In this document: piece by piece, positions 1 through 9,512 of the stretch | How positions within the stretch are numbered: position 1 is the stretch's first letter | Layout: each line of letters opens with the position of its first letter | Assembly (NCBI RefSeq): GCF_023238205.1 | Contig: NZ_CP096659.1 | Location: 62,001 to 126,000 of the forward strand | DNA from: Halorussus limi | GTDB taxonomy: Archaea > Halobacteriota > Halobacteria > Halobacteriales > Haladaptataceae | Length of the DNA: 64,000 nt | Direction: 5' to 3' | Made by a program: the position numbers and the translations under genes | Notes under the pieces: generated by a model | Told to the model about the DNA's origin: nothing | What the model saw: the letters and a program-made list of their open reading frames with translations, nothing else | The model's database searches: none

Positions 1-294
1 GGAGCAGTCGACCCCACCGCCCCGACGACGAGTGAGCGACGCTCCCACGACCACGAACGCGACGACGGCGAACGCGCCGGAAATCTGTCCGCTCGCTAAA
101 CTGACTCAGCCTCGGACACGTCAGCCTGTCGGACGGAAATCGAACACCGATACACGCGCTCGCTTCGGCCTGATTCGGGACTTCGGCGCGCGGGAACGGT
201 TGTCCATCTGACGACACTCGGCGAAAATCCACCGCCGTACCGTCACGAAATCGGAAGGTCAAGCATTTAATATCCGGCGGGAAACCCTAACCGT
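1..294. other. Left-edge region, no gene called
   Basis: No reading frame here can be supported. One plus frame is open from the edge to a stop at 97-99 and another to about 209, but neither has a recognisable product. A minus frame across 1-85 would give a short hydrophobic run, but no start codon with a promoter is visible. The right end holds the promoter of the flavoprotein gene starting at 295. Confidence 0.4.
266..273 (+). promoter_or_regulatory. TATA-like box of the GGR-family gene
   Basis: TTTAATAT lies 21 bases before the ATG at 295, in otherwise GC-rich sequence. The spacing suits a leaderless or near-leaderless haloarchaeal transcript. Confidence 0.55.
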
Positions 295-1665
295 ATGAAG
301 CGAGTGGACGTTGCCATCGTCGGCGGCGGTCCGGCAGGGACCTCCGCCGCACGTGCGGCCGCCGAGCAGGGGGCCGACGCGCTCCTCGTCGAGAAAGGCG
401 TTCCGCGCGCCGACCGCGAGGAGTTGGGACCGGACTCGACCGACGCCGCCGGAATGCTCGACTACTGGGTGGACATCTTGGACGTGCCGTTCGAGGAGAT
501 TCCCGACCACGTCGTCCTCCGAGAGCTAGAGCGGACGGAATTCTTCGGACCCAACGAGACCGCCGTCATGGAGAGCACGGGCATCGAGTCGTCGTACGAC
601 GGGTTCGGGTTCACCTTCGACCGCACCCGCATGGACGACTGGTTCCGCGACCGGGCCGAGCGGGCGGGCGCGGAGTACCGCGTCGGCGTCGGCGTGACCG
701 ACGTGACGACCGACCTGACGGGGTCGCCGACACACACCCTCCAACTCTCGGACGGCGAGGAAATCGTGGCCGACTATCTGGTGCTGGCCGACGGTCCCCA
801 GCGACAGGTCACGATGCGGGCGCTCGACCGGTTCTCGCCCGCGGACCGACCGATTTCGGAGGTGTTGGCTCCGAACGAGGCCAACCACATCGCGTATCAG
901 GAGTACCGGGAGTTCCCCGAGGAACTGTTCGACCCGAGTTCGCTCAAGTTCTGGTGGGGCGTGATGCCGGGCGAGACCGCCTATCCGTGGATTTTCCCGA
1001 ACGACGGCACGGTCGCGCGCGTCGGCCTGACGATGCCCATCGGGATGAACCTCGAAGACGTCGAGAACCCAGCGGACTACGACCTGCTCCGCGAGGACGA
1101 CGACGCCATCCCGCGGCCCGCCGAGTACGTCGAGCGCCTGCTCGACCGCCAGTTCGGCGACGAGTACGACGTAGAGGACTTCCCGCTGGTGGAGGACCGG
1201 GGCAAGAGCGAGGGCACCGAGACGTACCCCATCTCCTCGACCCGACCCATCGACTCGCCGACCGCGGCCAACATCGCCGTCGCGGGCGGCGCGATGGGCA
1301 CGACCTCGGCGTTCCACGAGGGCGGCTACCACGTCGCGGCCCGGACCGGCCAAATCGCGGGGGAACTCGCGGGCAAGGGCCGACTCGGCGGCTACAACGA
1401 CCGCTGGAAGGACGCCATCGGCGAGGAGATAACCCGGAACGTCACCTTCGCGGACATCGTGGCCGACTACGGTCCCGACGACTGGGACAAGACGTTCTCG
1501 GCCGCGAGCGACATTCTGGCCGACGAGGGCGAGGGCGGACTCCTGAAGTACAAGCTCTCGTCGGGACTCACGGGTGCGAAACTCGTCACGAAGTACAAGA
1601 CGGCAAAGCGGAAGTTCCGGAACGGCAAGTACGTCCAGTTCGAGGAGTCGGAGTACACGGTCTGA
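295..1665 (+). CDS. Geranylgeranyl reductase family FAD-dependent oxidoreductase
   Basis: This 456-residue protein starts with a Rossmann FAD-binding motif (VAIVGGGPAGTSAA, about residues 6-19) followed by an acidic/basic strand end (LLVEKG). A second FAD-contact segment (AGGAMGTTSAFHEGGYH, around residue 335) stands where GDAAG-type motifs lie in this family. Members reduce isoprenoid double bonds, in archaea chiefly those of digeranylgeranyl ether lipids, using FAD and a reductant. Length fits the family (about 400-460). It stands alone with its own promoter, so a lipid role is inferred from family only; another isoprenoid or quinone substrate is possible. No membrane segment is evident. 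Confidence 0.8.
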   Translation: MKRVDVAIVGGGPAGTSAARAAAEQGADALLVEKGVPRADREELGPDSTDAAGMLDYWVDILDVPFEEIPDHVVLRELERTEFFGPNETAVMESTGIESSYDGFGFTFDRTRMDDWFRDRAERAGAEYRVGVGVTDVTTDLTGSPTHTLQLSDGEEIVADYLVLADGPQRQVTMRALDRFSPADRPISEVLAPNEANHIAYQEYREFPEELFDPSSLKFWWGVMPGETAYPWIFPNDGTVARVGLTMPIGMNLEDVENPADYDLLREDDDAIPRPAEYVERLLDRQFGDEYDVEDFPLVEDRGKSEGTETYPISSTRPIDSPTAANIAVAGGAMGTTSAFHEGGYHVAARTGQIAGELAGKGRLGGYNDRWKDAIGEEITRNVTFADIVADYGPDDWDKTFSAASDILADEGEGGLLKYKLSSGLTGAKLVTKYKTAKRKFRNGKYVQFEESEYTV

Positions 1666-1834
1666 CCCGGCAGTTCGACCGGTCTCACCGCTATTTCACG
1701 CACTTTCGGCGGCCCGGAGCGTCCACGTCAGTCCGGAACCCCACATCGGTCCGGAACCCCGCGTCGGCCCGGAGCTCGAATCGGTCCGCCTCCGATAGTT
1801 TGACACGTCCTCGCGACGCTCGTTCGTTCGACCG

Positions 1835-2953
1835 ATGACCGACTCCGAGTTGCGACTCTTCGACGGGCACAACGACGCCCTGCTGGACCTCTCCGACGAG
1901 ACCGGTTCCGGACGCTCGTTCTTCGAGCGGAGCGAGGCGGGCCACCTCGACCTCCCGCGGGCGCGCGAGGCGAACCTCGGGGCCGGACTGTTCGCCGTCT
2001 TCGTTCCGAACGAGGACTACGAGTACGAGCGCGTCGAGACCGACGAGGGCCACGAGATGGACCTGCCGCCCGCCGTCGGCCACGAGCGAGCCAAGTCGTT
2101 CACCTACGACGCGCTGGCACGCCTCCACCGCATCGCGGCCGAGTCGGACGGCGCCTCCGCGAGCGAAGCGAGCGGAGACTCGTCAGTGCAGCGCACTGAC
2201 GGCGCGGTTCGCGTCGTCGGGGAGTACGACGACCTCGAAGCGTGTCTCGACGCCGACGACGCCGGCCCCGTCGCGGCGATTCCGCACCTCGAAGGGGCCG
2301 AGGCCGTCGCGCCGGACCTGTCGAACCTCGACTTCCTCCACGCCGCAGGGGTGCGCTCGGTCGGCCCGGTCTGGAGTCGCCCCAACGAGTTCGGCCACGG
2401 CGTCCGGCCGGAGTACCCCGGCACGCCCGACACCGGCCCCGGACTCACCCCGGCGGGGCGGGACCTCGTCCGCGGGTGTAACGAGCGGGGCATCCTCGTG
2501 GACCTCGCGCACGCGACGGCGACCGGGTTCCGAGACGCGGCCGAAGTCTCGACCGACCCGCTCGTCGTGAGCCACGCCGGGGTCAACGAACTCTGTCCGG
2601 CCAGCCGAAACCTGACCGACGCGCAACTCGACGCGGTGGCCGACTCGGGCGGCCTCGTCGGAATCACCTTCGCCACCGGCCACCTCCGGCCCGACGGTCG
2701 GAACGACCCCGACGACCCGACCCCCGTCTCGACGCTCGTGGACCACGTCGAGTACGTCGCCGACAGGGTCGGCGTCGAACACGTCGCGCTCGGGTCGGAC
2801 TTCGACGGCGCGACGGTCCTCGACTCGGTCGGCGACGCCACCGGTCTTCCGGACGTAATCGCGGCGGTGGAGCGTCGAGGCTTCGGCGACGAGGCGGTGC
2901 GCGCCATCGCGCGGGACAACTGGCTCCGCGTGATTCGAGAGACGTGGGAGTGA
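1835..2953 (+). CDS. Membrane dipeptidase family protein (peptidase M19)
   Basis: The 372-residue protein shows the M19 metal-ligand pattern in order: GHNDALLDL near the N-terminus, a Glu in HLEGAEA in the middle (bridging zinc ligand), SHAG followed by NELCPASRN, and LGSDFDGA near the C-terminus. M19 enzymes are binuclear zinc hydrolases of dipeptides, including ones with a D-residue. No signal peptide or membrane segment is present, so it is probably cytoplasmic. The stretch around 2150-2200 encodes a Ser/Ala-rich insert that looks like a linker. Not obviously co-transcribed with its neighbours. Confidence 0.88.
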   Translation: MTDSELRLFDGHNDALLDLSDETGSGRSFFERSEAGHLDLPRAREANLGAGLFAVFVPNEDYEYERVETDEGHEMDLPPAVGHERAKSFTYDALARLHRIAAESDGASASEASGDSSVQRTDGAVRVVGEYDDLEACLDADDAGPVAAIPHLEGAEAVAPDLSNLDFLHAAGVRSVGPVWSRPNEFGHGVRPEYPGTPDTGPGLTPAGRDLVRGCNERGILVDLAHATATGFRDAAEVSTDPLVVSHAGVNELCPASRNLTDAQLDAVADSGGLVGITFATGHLRPDGRNDPDDPTPVSTLVDHVEYVADRVGVEHVALGSDFDGATVLDSVGDATGLPDVIAAVERRGFGDEAVRAIARDNWLRVIRETWE

Positions 2954-3065
2954 GCGGCTCAGGCGTCCCGAACCCCGAGAACATCCGTTGGCCGGCGCGA
3001 GTCAAAACGTACTACACGCTCGATACCCTCTCGTGTACATCGTGGGCGACTCCGGATACCGCAGC

Positions 3066-3470
3066 GTGACGAACAACCCGACCGTCGTCCGACTGTATCG
3101 GTTCGTCGTCGTCGGGGCGAGCGCGGCGCTCGTGCAGACCGCGGTGCTGTGGCTCCTCGTGGAGTTGGGCGGACTCAACTATCTGGTCGCCGCCACCCTC
3201 GCCATCGAGTTGACCATCGTCCTCCAGTTCGTCGCGAACAACGCGTGGACGTTCCAGCACGCGCGCTACACCGCGAGATACGACTATCTGGTCGGTCTGC
3301 TCCGGACCAACGTCGTCCGCGGGAGCGCGATTCCGATTCAACTCGCGCTCCTCTGGGCGTTCGTCAACTGGGCCGGTCTGGTCTACCTGCTCGCGAACGG
3401 ACTCGCTATCTTCATCAGCGGCCTCTATCGGTACTACCTCGACTCGCGTTGGACGTGGCAAATCGCGTGA
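3066..3470 (+). CDS. GtrA family membrane protein
   Basis: The protein (134 aa from the GTG at 3066) has four hydrophobic segments and the GtrA signature: an N-terminal RFVVVGASAALVQ helix, a FVANNAWTFQ segment in the middle and YRYYLDSRWTW at the end. GtrA-like proteins are small four-TM proteins thought to move polyprenyl-phosphate sugars across the membrane for glycosylation. The frame is open further upstream to a TTG at 2988 and GTGs at 3033 and 3042; I chose 3066 because the conserved domain starts right after it. No glycosyltransferase is adjacent, so the role is family-based. Confidence 0.75.
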   Translation: MTNNPTVVRLYRFVVVGASAALVQTAVLWLLVELGGLNYLVAATLAIELTIVLQFVANNAWTFQHARYTARYDYLVGLLRTNVVRGSAIPIQLALLWAFVNWAGLVYLLANGLAIFISGLYRYYLDSRWTWQIA

Positions 3471-3471
3471 G

Positions 3472-3554
3472 GACGCCGGAAGACCGACCGCGACTTCCGA
3501 GCCTACACTCGCTCTGCTCGCGCAGACGCCGGAAGACCAACCGCGACTTCCGAG
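3472..3554. repeat. 30-bp imperfect direct repeat pair
   Basis: The unit beginning GACGCCGGAAGACC occurs at 3472-3501 and again at 3525-3554 with a single G/A difference, separated by 23 bases. It sits between the GtrA gene and the end of the convergent subtilase gene. Only two copies exist, so it is not a CRISPR array. Confidence 0.7.
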
Positions 3555-3624
3555 CAGTCGTTCGCCGCGGTCACGACGACGCCAGCGCGCGCCGAGGCGG
3601 AACGGGAATCGAGTTACGGCCGGG

Positions 3625-4971
3625 TCAGATGGACTCGCTGAGCGCCGCCTCGACGTCGAGGTGACCCTCGCCGTGGTACTTCGGCGACCCGACGTCGCGC
3701 GCGGTCGCTTCGAGGTGTTCGCGGACCTCCGCGGGGGTCGCGTCGGGGTTGGCGCTCTTGACCAGCGCGGCCGCCGCGGAGACCTGCGGTGACGCCATGC
3801 TCGTCCCGGCCTTCCACCCGTACGACGGGACCATGCTCCCGTCGTCGCCCCACTCGAAGACCGTACTCAGCACCATGTCGTACTGCCAGTTGCCGTCGCC
3901 GCCCTTGGCTTCGGTGTCGTAGTTGCCGCCCTGCGCGCTCAGGTCGATGGCTTCGCTCCCGTAGTTCGTGTAGGGCGCGGGGTCGGTCGGCGCTTCGTCG
4001 AGTTTGTTGAACGCCGCGCGGTAGTTCCGGACGAATTTGCCGTTGCCCTTGTCGTCCCAGCGGTAGCCGACGGGACCGGTCGCGCTGACGCTCATCACGT
4101 TGTCGGCCGCGCTCGGCAGGTTGAGAACGTCGCCGTCGGCGTCGAGGTTCGCGCCGCTGTTGCCCGCGGCCGCCACCATCAGCGTGCCCTGCGACGCCGC
4201 GTACTCGGTCGCACGCTCGATGGAGTCCTTCAGCAGTCGGTTCTCCTTCGTATCCGGAAGCGGGTACGCGCCGAGGCTCATGTTGGCCACGTCGGCCTCG
4301 ATGTCCCCCGCATACGTCATCGCCGCGATGATGTCGCCGAAGAACGCGAACGGTCCGGTGAACACCCGAAGCGCGACCAGTTCGGTGCCGGGCGCGGTGC
4401 CCACGACGCCCTCGTCGTTGCTGTCGTCGCCCGCGATGATGCCCGCGACGTGAGTGCCGTGGTCGTTGTACCACGGGGTGAAGTCGCCGCCGTCTCCCGT
4501 GAAGTTGCGCGAGAGGTCGGTGTTGAGCGGGCCCTCCAGGTCCGGGTGGTTCGGAATCGCCCCCGAGTCGAGGACCGCCACGCGGGTCCCCTCGCCGCGG
4601 GTCCGGCCGTGGACGCCGGAGACGCCCTGCGACTGCTTGTCCCACTGGAGTTGCGAAAGCCGGTGCGGGCCGGGTTCGTCGCCGTTGCCGTTGTCTTCGG
4701 CCGCCGCGAAGTCGAACTCCATCTCGACGTCCTTCGAGAACGCCGCGCCTTCGGCTTGGGCCTTCTCGGCCTCGACCACGGCGAGGTCGATTTGGCTCAG
4801 GTCGTGGACGACGTTCAGTCCGTCGAGGACGCCCTCGGACGCCGACCGCAAGTCCACGATGTAGCGCTTCTTTGCGGCCTTCGCCGAGACAGTCGCCGTC
4901 GGTAGCGCGAGACCGCCTAGCGCCGCGCCTGCACCCTTCAGAATCGAACGTCGATTGGTTTTATCTACCAC
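3625..4971 (-). CDS. Tat-exported S8 family serine protease (subtilase)
   Basis: This 448-residue protein has a complete subtilisin triad: Asp in VAVLDSG (about residue 133), His in DHGTHVAGI (about 171) and Ser in GTSMASPQ (about 391), plus the oxyanion Asn in AAAGNSG. The N-terminus (TNRRSILKGAGAALGG) is a twin-arginine signal, the usual export route for haloarchaeal proteases such as halolysins. An acidic propeptide-like segment (residues 35-105) precedes the catalytic domain. It ends without the C-terminal PKD or membrane extension seen in some halolysins, so it is probably secreted freely. Confidence 0.92.
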   Translation of the reverse strand: MVDKTNRRSILKGAGAALGGLALPTATVSAKAAKKRYIVDLRSASEGVLDGLNVVHDLSQIDLAVVEAEKAQAEGAAFSKDVEMEFDFAAAEDNGNGDEPGPHRLSQLQWDKQSQGVSGVHGRTRGEGTRVAVLDSGAIPNHPDLEGPLNTDLSRNFTGDGGDFTPWYNDHGTHVAGIIAGDDSNDEGVVGTAPGTELVALRVFTGPFAFFGDIIAAMTYAGDIEADVANMSLGAYPLPDTKENRLLKDSIERATEYAASQGTLMVAAAGNSGANLDADGDVLNLPSAADNVMSVSATGPVGYRWDDKGNGKFVRNYRAAFNKLDEAPTDPAPYTNYGSEAIDLSAQGGNYDTEAKGGDGNWQYDMVLSTVFEWGDDGSMVPSYGWKAGTSMASPQVSAAAALVKSANPDATPAEVREHLEATARDVGSPKYHGEGHLDVEAALSESI

Positions 4972-5117
4972 GGAGGAGAATGAACGTTCGTTCTACTTGA
5001 ATCTATCCTCTTTCCTCAGGCTCGTAATTAACGGTTTGAAGAAGAGAAACGAAATATCGATGCCGGGCCGTCGAAGCGGTCGTTATCGCGGGACAGCGAC
5101 CGAGGGGAGACGGGGCG

Positions 5118-6269
5118 TCAGAAGCCCTTCCCGAGCAGTTCGCGGGCGATGATGTTCTTCTGAATCTCGGTGGTGCCCTCGTAAATCTGGGTGATCTTCG
5201 CGTCGCGGTAGAACCGCTCGACCGGGAAGTCGTTGACGTAGCCCGCGCCGCCGTGAATCTGGACCGCCTCGTTGGCCACGTCCACCGCGACTCGGGAGGC
5301 GAACTCCTTGGCCATGCTGGCGAGTTTCGTCACGTCCTCGCCCTGGTCGACGTTCCACGCGGCCTTGTAGGTCAGGTTGCGCGCCGCCTCGGTCTCGGTG
5401 TGCATCTCCGAGAGTTTGTGCTGAATCGCCTGAAACTCCGAGATGGGACGGTCGAACTGCTCGCGCTCCTCGGCGTACTCGAGCGCCGCCTCGGCCGCGC
5501 CCTTCGCGATGCCGACGCCCTGCGCGGCGACCGCGGTCCGGGTCTCGTCGAAGAACTGCATCTGCTGGAGGAAGCCCATCCCGCGGGTCCCGACGAGGTT
5601 CTCCTCGGGCACGCGCACGTCGTCGAGAATCAGTTCCGCGGTGTCCGACGAGCGGATGCCGAGTTTGCCCGTGATCTTCTCGGACTCGAAGCCGTCGCGG
5701 TCGGACTCCACGACGATTTGGCTGAAGCCGTTGTATCGGCCGTCGGCGTCGGGGTCGGTCTGACAGAGGACGACGTAGTAGTCGCCGACCGACCCGTTGG
5801 TGATCCACATCTTGTTGCCGTTGATGACCCACTCGTCGCCGTCCTTCTCGGCGCTGGTGGAGACCGACGACACGTCGGAACCGGTGTCGGGTTCCGAGAT
5901 GGCCGCGCCCATGATGGCGTCGCCCGCCGCGACCGGCGACAGGAACCGCTCCTTCTGGTCGTCGGTCCCGAACTCCATGATGGCGTGAGCGCCGAACGAC
6001 GCCGACGTGATGCAGAGACCGATGCCGGGGTCCACCGAGAACAGTTCCTCGGTGATGATGGCCGATTCGAGGTTGTTGTAGCCAGCGCCGCCGTACTCCA
6101 TCGGGATGATGGAGCCGAGCATCCCCATCTCGGCGGCCTTGTCCATGACCTCGTGGGGGTACTCCTCGGCCACGTCGTACTCCTTGGCTACGGGTGCGAT
6201 TTCGTTCTCGGCGAACCGGCGCACTTCGTCGCGAATCTGCTTCTGTTCCTCGGAGAGTGCGAAGTCCAT
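5118..6269 (-). CDS. Acyl-CoA dehydrogenase
   Basis: The 383-residue enzyme carries the ACAD signatures [12 protein letters not shown] (FAD/substrate contact) and [20 protein letters not shown], with the C-terminal YEGTTEIQ segment. It catalyses FAD-dependent alpha,beta-dehydrogenation of acyl-CoA, the first step of beta-oxidation. The frame is open upstream to 6497, but the family N-terminus (MDFALSEEQ) begins at 6269 and a TATA-like AT stretch lies at 6293-6302, about 25 bases upstream, so I chose 6269. It is divergent from the hydroxyacyl-CoA dehydrogenase/hydratase gene at 6385, which supports a shared fatty-acid degradation role. Confidence 0.92.
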   Translation of the reverse strand: MDFALSEEQKQIRDEVRRFAENEIAPVAKEYDVAEEYPHEVMDKAAEMGMLGSIIPMEYGGAGYNNLESAIITEELFSVDPGIGLCITSASFGAHAIMEFGTDDQKERFLSPVAAGDAIMGAAISEPDTGSDVSSVSTSAEKDGDEWVINGNKMWITNGSVGDYYVVLCQTDPDADGRYNGFSQIVVESDRDGFESEKITGKLGIRSSDTAELILDDVRVPEENLVGTRGMGFLQQMQFFDETRTAVAAQGVGIAKGAAEAALEYAEEREQFDRPISEFQAIQHKLSEMHTETEAARNLTYKAAWNVDQGEDVTKLASMAKEFASRVAVDVANEAVQIHGGAGYVNDFPVERFYRDAKITQIYEGTTEIQKNIIARELLGKGF

Positions 6270-6384
6270 GCGTCCAGATTGCATACCCTCCCCTAAATTA
6301 CTTCGTAACCGACGATAAACTCGCCCAGAGTTTCTAACTTGTGAGAGGGAAACGTTGAAACGCCCGGCAACCGACTTCCCGAAC

Positions 6385-8355
6385 ATGGAAGTCGAAGATA
6401 TCAACACCATCGCGGTTCTCGGAGCGGGCAACATGGGCCACGGCATCGCCGAAGTCGCGGCCCTCGCCGGGTACGAAGTCAACCTGCGCGACATCAAAGA
6501 CGAGTTCGTCCAGAACGGCTACGACCAGATAGAGTGGAGCCTCGACAAACTGGCCGAGAAAGACCAGATTTCCGACGACGAGGCCGACGCGGCGCTCGAC
6601 CGCGTGACGCCGCTCGTGGACTTCGAAGAGGCCGTCTCGGACGCCGACTTCGTCGTCGAGGCGGTCCCCGAGAAGATGGAGATAAAGAAGGACGTGTACG
6701 GCGAACTGGAGGAGTACGCGGCCGACGACGCGGTGTTCGCCACCAACACGTCCAGCCTCTCGGTCACGGAACTCTCGGAGGTCACCGAGCGACCCGAGCG
6801 GTTCTGCGGGATGCACTTCTTCAACCCGCCGGTCCGGATGCAACTCGTGGAGGTCATCTCGGGCGAACACACCGACGACGAGGTACTGGACCTGACCGAG
6901 GACCTCGCCGAGTCGATGGGCAAGACGCCGGTCCGCGTCCGGAAGGACAGTCCCGGCTTCATCGTGAACCGCGTCCTCGTTCCCCTGATGAACGAGGCGG
7001 CGTGGATGGTCGAGTCCGGCGACTACACCGTCGCCGAGGTCGATAGCTCGACCAAGTTCGACATGGGCCTCCCGATGGGGAGCTTCGAACTCGCCGACCA
7101 AGTGGGAATCGACGTGGGCTACCACGTCCTCGAATACATGAACGAGGTGCTCGGCGAGGCCTACGAGCCGTGTCCGCTGCTCGTGGAGAAAGTCGACGCG
7201 GAGAAACTCGGCAAGAAGACCGGCGAGGGCTTCTACGACTACGAGGACGGCGGTGCCGACATCCCGACCGACGCCGGGAGCGAGGCGGCCGTCCACCGCC
7301 TGCAGGCCGTGATGGCCAACGAAGTCGCCAAGTTGGTCGGCAACGACGTGGCCGACCCCGACGCCATCGACGACGCCGTGATGCTCGGCGCGGGCTTCCC
7401 CGAAGGCCCGGCGAAGATGGCCGACGACGCCGGACTCGCCACTCTGCTCGAAACCCTCGACGACCTCCACGACGAGACCGGCGAGGCCCGGTACGAACCG
7501 AGCGACTACCTCCGCGAGGCCGCCGAGGAGGGCGGGTTCTACGGCGGCGAGGGCGAGGACGACGCGTACGACTACGACACCATCCGCGTCGAGAAGCCCG
7601 GCGAGATGGTCGGCAAGGTCGTCCTCGACCGGCCCCACCGCATGAACACGGTCAGCGAGGAACTGCTCGACGAACTCGGCGACGCCGTCGACGCGCTGGA
7701 GGAGGACGACGACGTGCGCGCGCTCCTCATCGTCGGCGAGGGCGACAAGGCCTTCTCGGCGGGCGCGGACGTCCAGAGCATGGCCGCGGGCGGCGGCGAC
7801 CCGATTCAGGCGGTCGAACTCTCCAAGAAGGGCCAAGACACCTTCGGCAAACTCGAAGCCTGCTCGATGCCGGTCGTCGCGGGCATCGACGGCTACTGCC
7901 TCGGCGGCGGGATGGAGATGGCGACCTGCGCGGACATGCGCATCGCCAGCGAGCGCTCCGAGATGGGTCAGCCGGAACACGACCTCGGTCTCCTCCCCGG
8001 ATGGGGCGGCACCCAACGGCTCAAGCACATCGTCGGCGAGGGCCGCGCCAAGGAGATAATCTTCACCGCCGACCGCTTCGACCCCGAGACGATGGCGGAG
8101 TTCGGCTTCGTCAACGAGGTCGTCGAGGTCTCGGAGTTCGAGGACCGGGCCTTCGAACTCGCGGCCGACCTCGCCGCCGGACCGCCCATCGCCCAGAAGT
8201 ACACCAAGCGCGCGATGCTCGCGGGCCGCGACGACACCGACGCCGGACTCGAAGTCGAATCGCAGGCGTTCGGTCACCTAATGAGCACCGACGACCTGAT
8301 GGAGGGCATCACGGCGTTCATGGGCGACGGCGAACCGGAGTTCGAAGGGAAGTGA
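6385..8355 (+). CDS. Fused 3-hydroxyacyl-CoA dehydrogenase / enoyl-CoA hydratase
   Basis: A two-domain 656-residue protein. The N-terminal half is an NAD-dependent 3-hydroxyacyl-CoA dehydrogenase (GAGNMGHG at about 13-20; [16 protein letters not shown] with the catalytic His; then the C-terminal HAD domain with [10 protein letters not shown]). The C-terminal part (from about residue 400) is a crotonase: [10 protein letters not shown] oxyanion segment, [16 protein letters not shown], and [12 protein letters not shown]. Together they perform two consecutive beta-oxidation steps. Domain order is the reverse of bacterial FadB. The ATG at 6385 is preferred over an upstream TTG at 6355 because homology begins there. 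Divergent from the acyl-CoA dehydrogenase. Confidence 0.92.
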   Translation: MEVEDINTIAVLGAGNMGHGIAEVAALAGYEVNLRDIKDEFVQNGYDQIEWSLDKLAEKDQISDDEADAALDRVTPLVDFEEAVSDADFVVEAVPEKMEIKKDVYGELEEYAADDAVFATNTSSLSVTELSEVTERPERFCGMHFFNPPVRMQLVEVISGEHTDDEVLDLTEDLAESMGKTPVRVRKDSPGFIVNRVLVPLMNEAAWMVESGDYTVAEVDSSTKFDMGLPMGSFELADQVGIDVGYHVLEYMNEVLGEAYEPCPLLVEKVDAEKLGKKTGEGFYDYEDGGADIPTDAGSEAAVHRLQAVMANEVAKLVGNDVADPDAIDDAVMLGAGFPEGPAKMADDAGLATLLETLDDLHDETGEARYEPSDYLREAAEEGGFYGGEGEDDAYDYDTIRVEKPGEMVGKVVLDRPHRMNTVSEELLDELGDAVDALEEDDDVRALLIVGEGDKAFSAGADVQSMAAGGGDPIQAVELSKKGQDTFGKLEACSMPVVAGIDGYCLGGGMEMATCADMRIASERSEMGQPEHDLGLLPGWGGTQRLKHIVGEGRAKEIIFTADRFDPETMAEFGFVNEVVEVSEFEDRAFELAADLAAGPPIAQKYTKRAMLAGRDDTDAGLEVESQAFGHLMSTDDLMEGITAFMGDGEPEFEGK

Positions 8356-8521
8356 GGCGAACGTCGTCAGAGCCTTCCGCTGACGAGAGACCCGGACTTC
8401 CAAGGAAAGTGAACCGCGACCGGGTGTGAACGCCCGACACGGCCGCCTTCGGGCGATAACGGAACGTTTAAACTAATCCGGCCGGAACGAAGAAATGCAC
8501 TCGAAGTGAGTGTGGACGCAC

Positions 8522-8596
8522 GCTCCGTTGGTGTAGTCCGGCCAATCATTTCGGCCTTTCGAGCCGATGACCTGGGTTCAAATCCCAGACGGAGCA
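8522..8596 (+). tRNA. tRNA-Glu (UUC)
   Basis: The acceptor stem GCTCCGT pairs with ACGGAGC; the T arm is CTGGG-TTCAAAT-CCCAG; the anticodon stem TCGGC/GCCGA encloses loop CTTTCGA, giving anticodon TTC. A 75-base cloverleaf including the discriminator A, without an intron and without encoded CCA. Confidence 0.95.
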
Positions 8597-8660
8597 TACT
8601 TTTGCAGGAAACTACCGTCGAACAGCGACGAGTCTCTCCTTCGGAGTTCGTGCCCAGAAC

Positions 8661-9512
8661 TCACTCGAACCAGAGGTCTCCGAACGAGTCGAAGAACGGC
8701 CGACCTGTATCTACGAACTCGTAGCGCGCCGTGAGGTCCCGGGCCACGCCTTCGACGTCGTCGACGTGGTCCTCGAACCGGTCGCGGTAGGACCGCTCCA
8801 ACCGGTTGCTGACGTACGCCCGGAGCGACCGGTCGGACTCCAGCGCCTCGAAGACGGTGTCGCCGCCGGTCGGGAGATTCCGTTCCTCCGGCGCGGCGAC
8901 GTGTCCGAGGAGCAGTTGGTTCGAGGCCAGCGCCTCCAGACCGGCGTCGATGGCGTCTACGTCCGCGAGGAAGTCGCTGCAGACGAGGACGAGCGCCTTC
9001 GAGTCGATGGTCGCGGCGTAGTCGGTCAGTGCGGCCTCGAAGGCGGCCTCGCCGTCGGGGTCGACCGCGTTGCACTCCTCGACCAGTCCGAGGACCTCCC
9101 CGCGGTTCGACCGCCCGCGGTCGAGTCGGCGGGCGGTCTCGTCGAAGACCGCGAACCGGAACTCGTTGTGTTCGCGGGCGGTCAGGTAGGCGAACCCCAG
9201 ACCCAGTTTCGCGGCGGTCTCGAACTTGTGGGGGTCGCCGAAGTCCATCGACGCGCTGGCGTCCACCAGCACGTGGACCGTGAAGTTGCGCTCGGCCTCG
9301 AACTGCTTGACGTAGAGTTCGTCGGTCCGGGCGTAGAGGTTCCAGTCGATGAACCGGGGTTCGTCGCCCGGCGCGTACCGCCGGTAGTCGGCGAAGGTCA
9401 GGCCCTCGCCGACCGCTTGTGTGGTCCGGTCGCCCTGATGCTGGGAGCGGGCGTCGCGGTCGTTGGCGGCGTCGAACCGGTCGAGTTCGTCGAGGAAGTC
9501 GGCGGTTATCAT
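8661..9512 (-). CDS. DUF58 domain-containing protein
   Basis: The 283-residue protein has the DUF58 hallmark YAPGDEPRFIDWNLYAR (about 47-63) followed by a von Willebrand A-like core starting VLVDASASMDFG. DUF58 proteins almost always sit next to MoxR-type AAA ATPases and are thought to act with them in maturation of partner proteins or complexes. It is the last gene of a six-gene overlapping operon and overlaps the MoxR gene by four bases. No membrane segment; probably cytoplasmic. Confidence 0.88.
   Translation of the reverse strand: MITADFLDELDRFDAANDRDARSQHQGDRTTQAVGEGLTFADYRRYAPGDEPRFIDWNLYARTDELYVKQFEAERNFTVHVLVDASASMDFGDPHKFETAAKLGLGFAYLTAREHNEFRFAVFDETARRLDRGRSNRGEVLGLVEECNAVDPDGEAAFEAALTDYAATIDSKALVLVCSDFLADVDAIDAGLEALASNQLLLGHVAAPEERNLPTGGDTVFEALESDRSLRAYVSNRLERSYRDRFEDHVDDVEGVARDLTARYEFVDTGRPFFDSFGDLWFE

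Noticed and set aside
1720-1790. Short GGTCCGGAACCCC-like tandem repetition before the dipeptidase gene
   Set aside because: Only two or three imperfect units in a GC-rich intergenic stretch; not enough to call a repeat element.
3472-3554. CRISPR array
   Set aside because: Only two repeat copies with a 23-bp spacer and no Cas genes; no other regularly spaced repeats were seen in the window.
6334-8277. A 647-residue minus-strand frame opposite the hydroxyacyl-CoA dehydrogenase/hydratase gene
   Set aside because: Antisense shadow of a clear two-domain enzyme; Val/Arg/Asp/His-rich without domain signatures.
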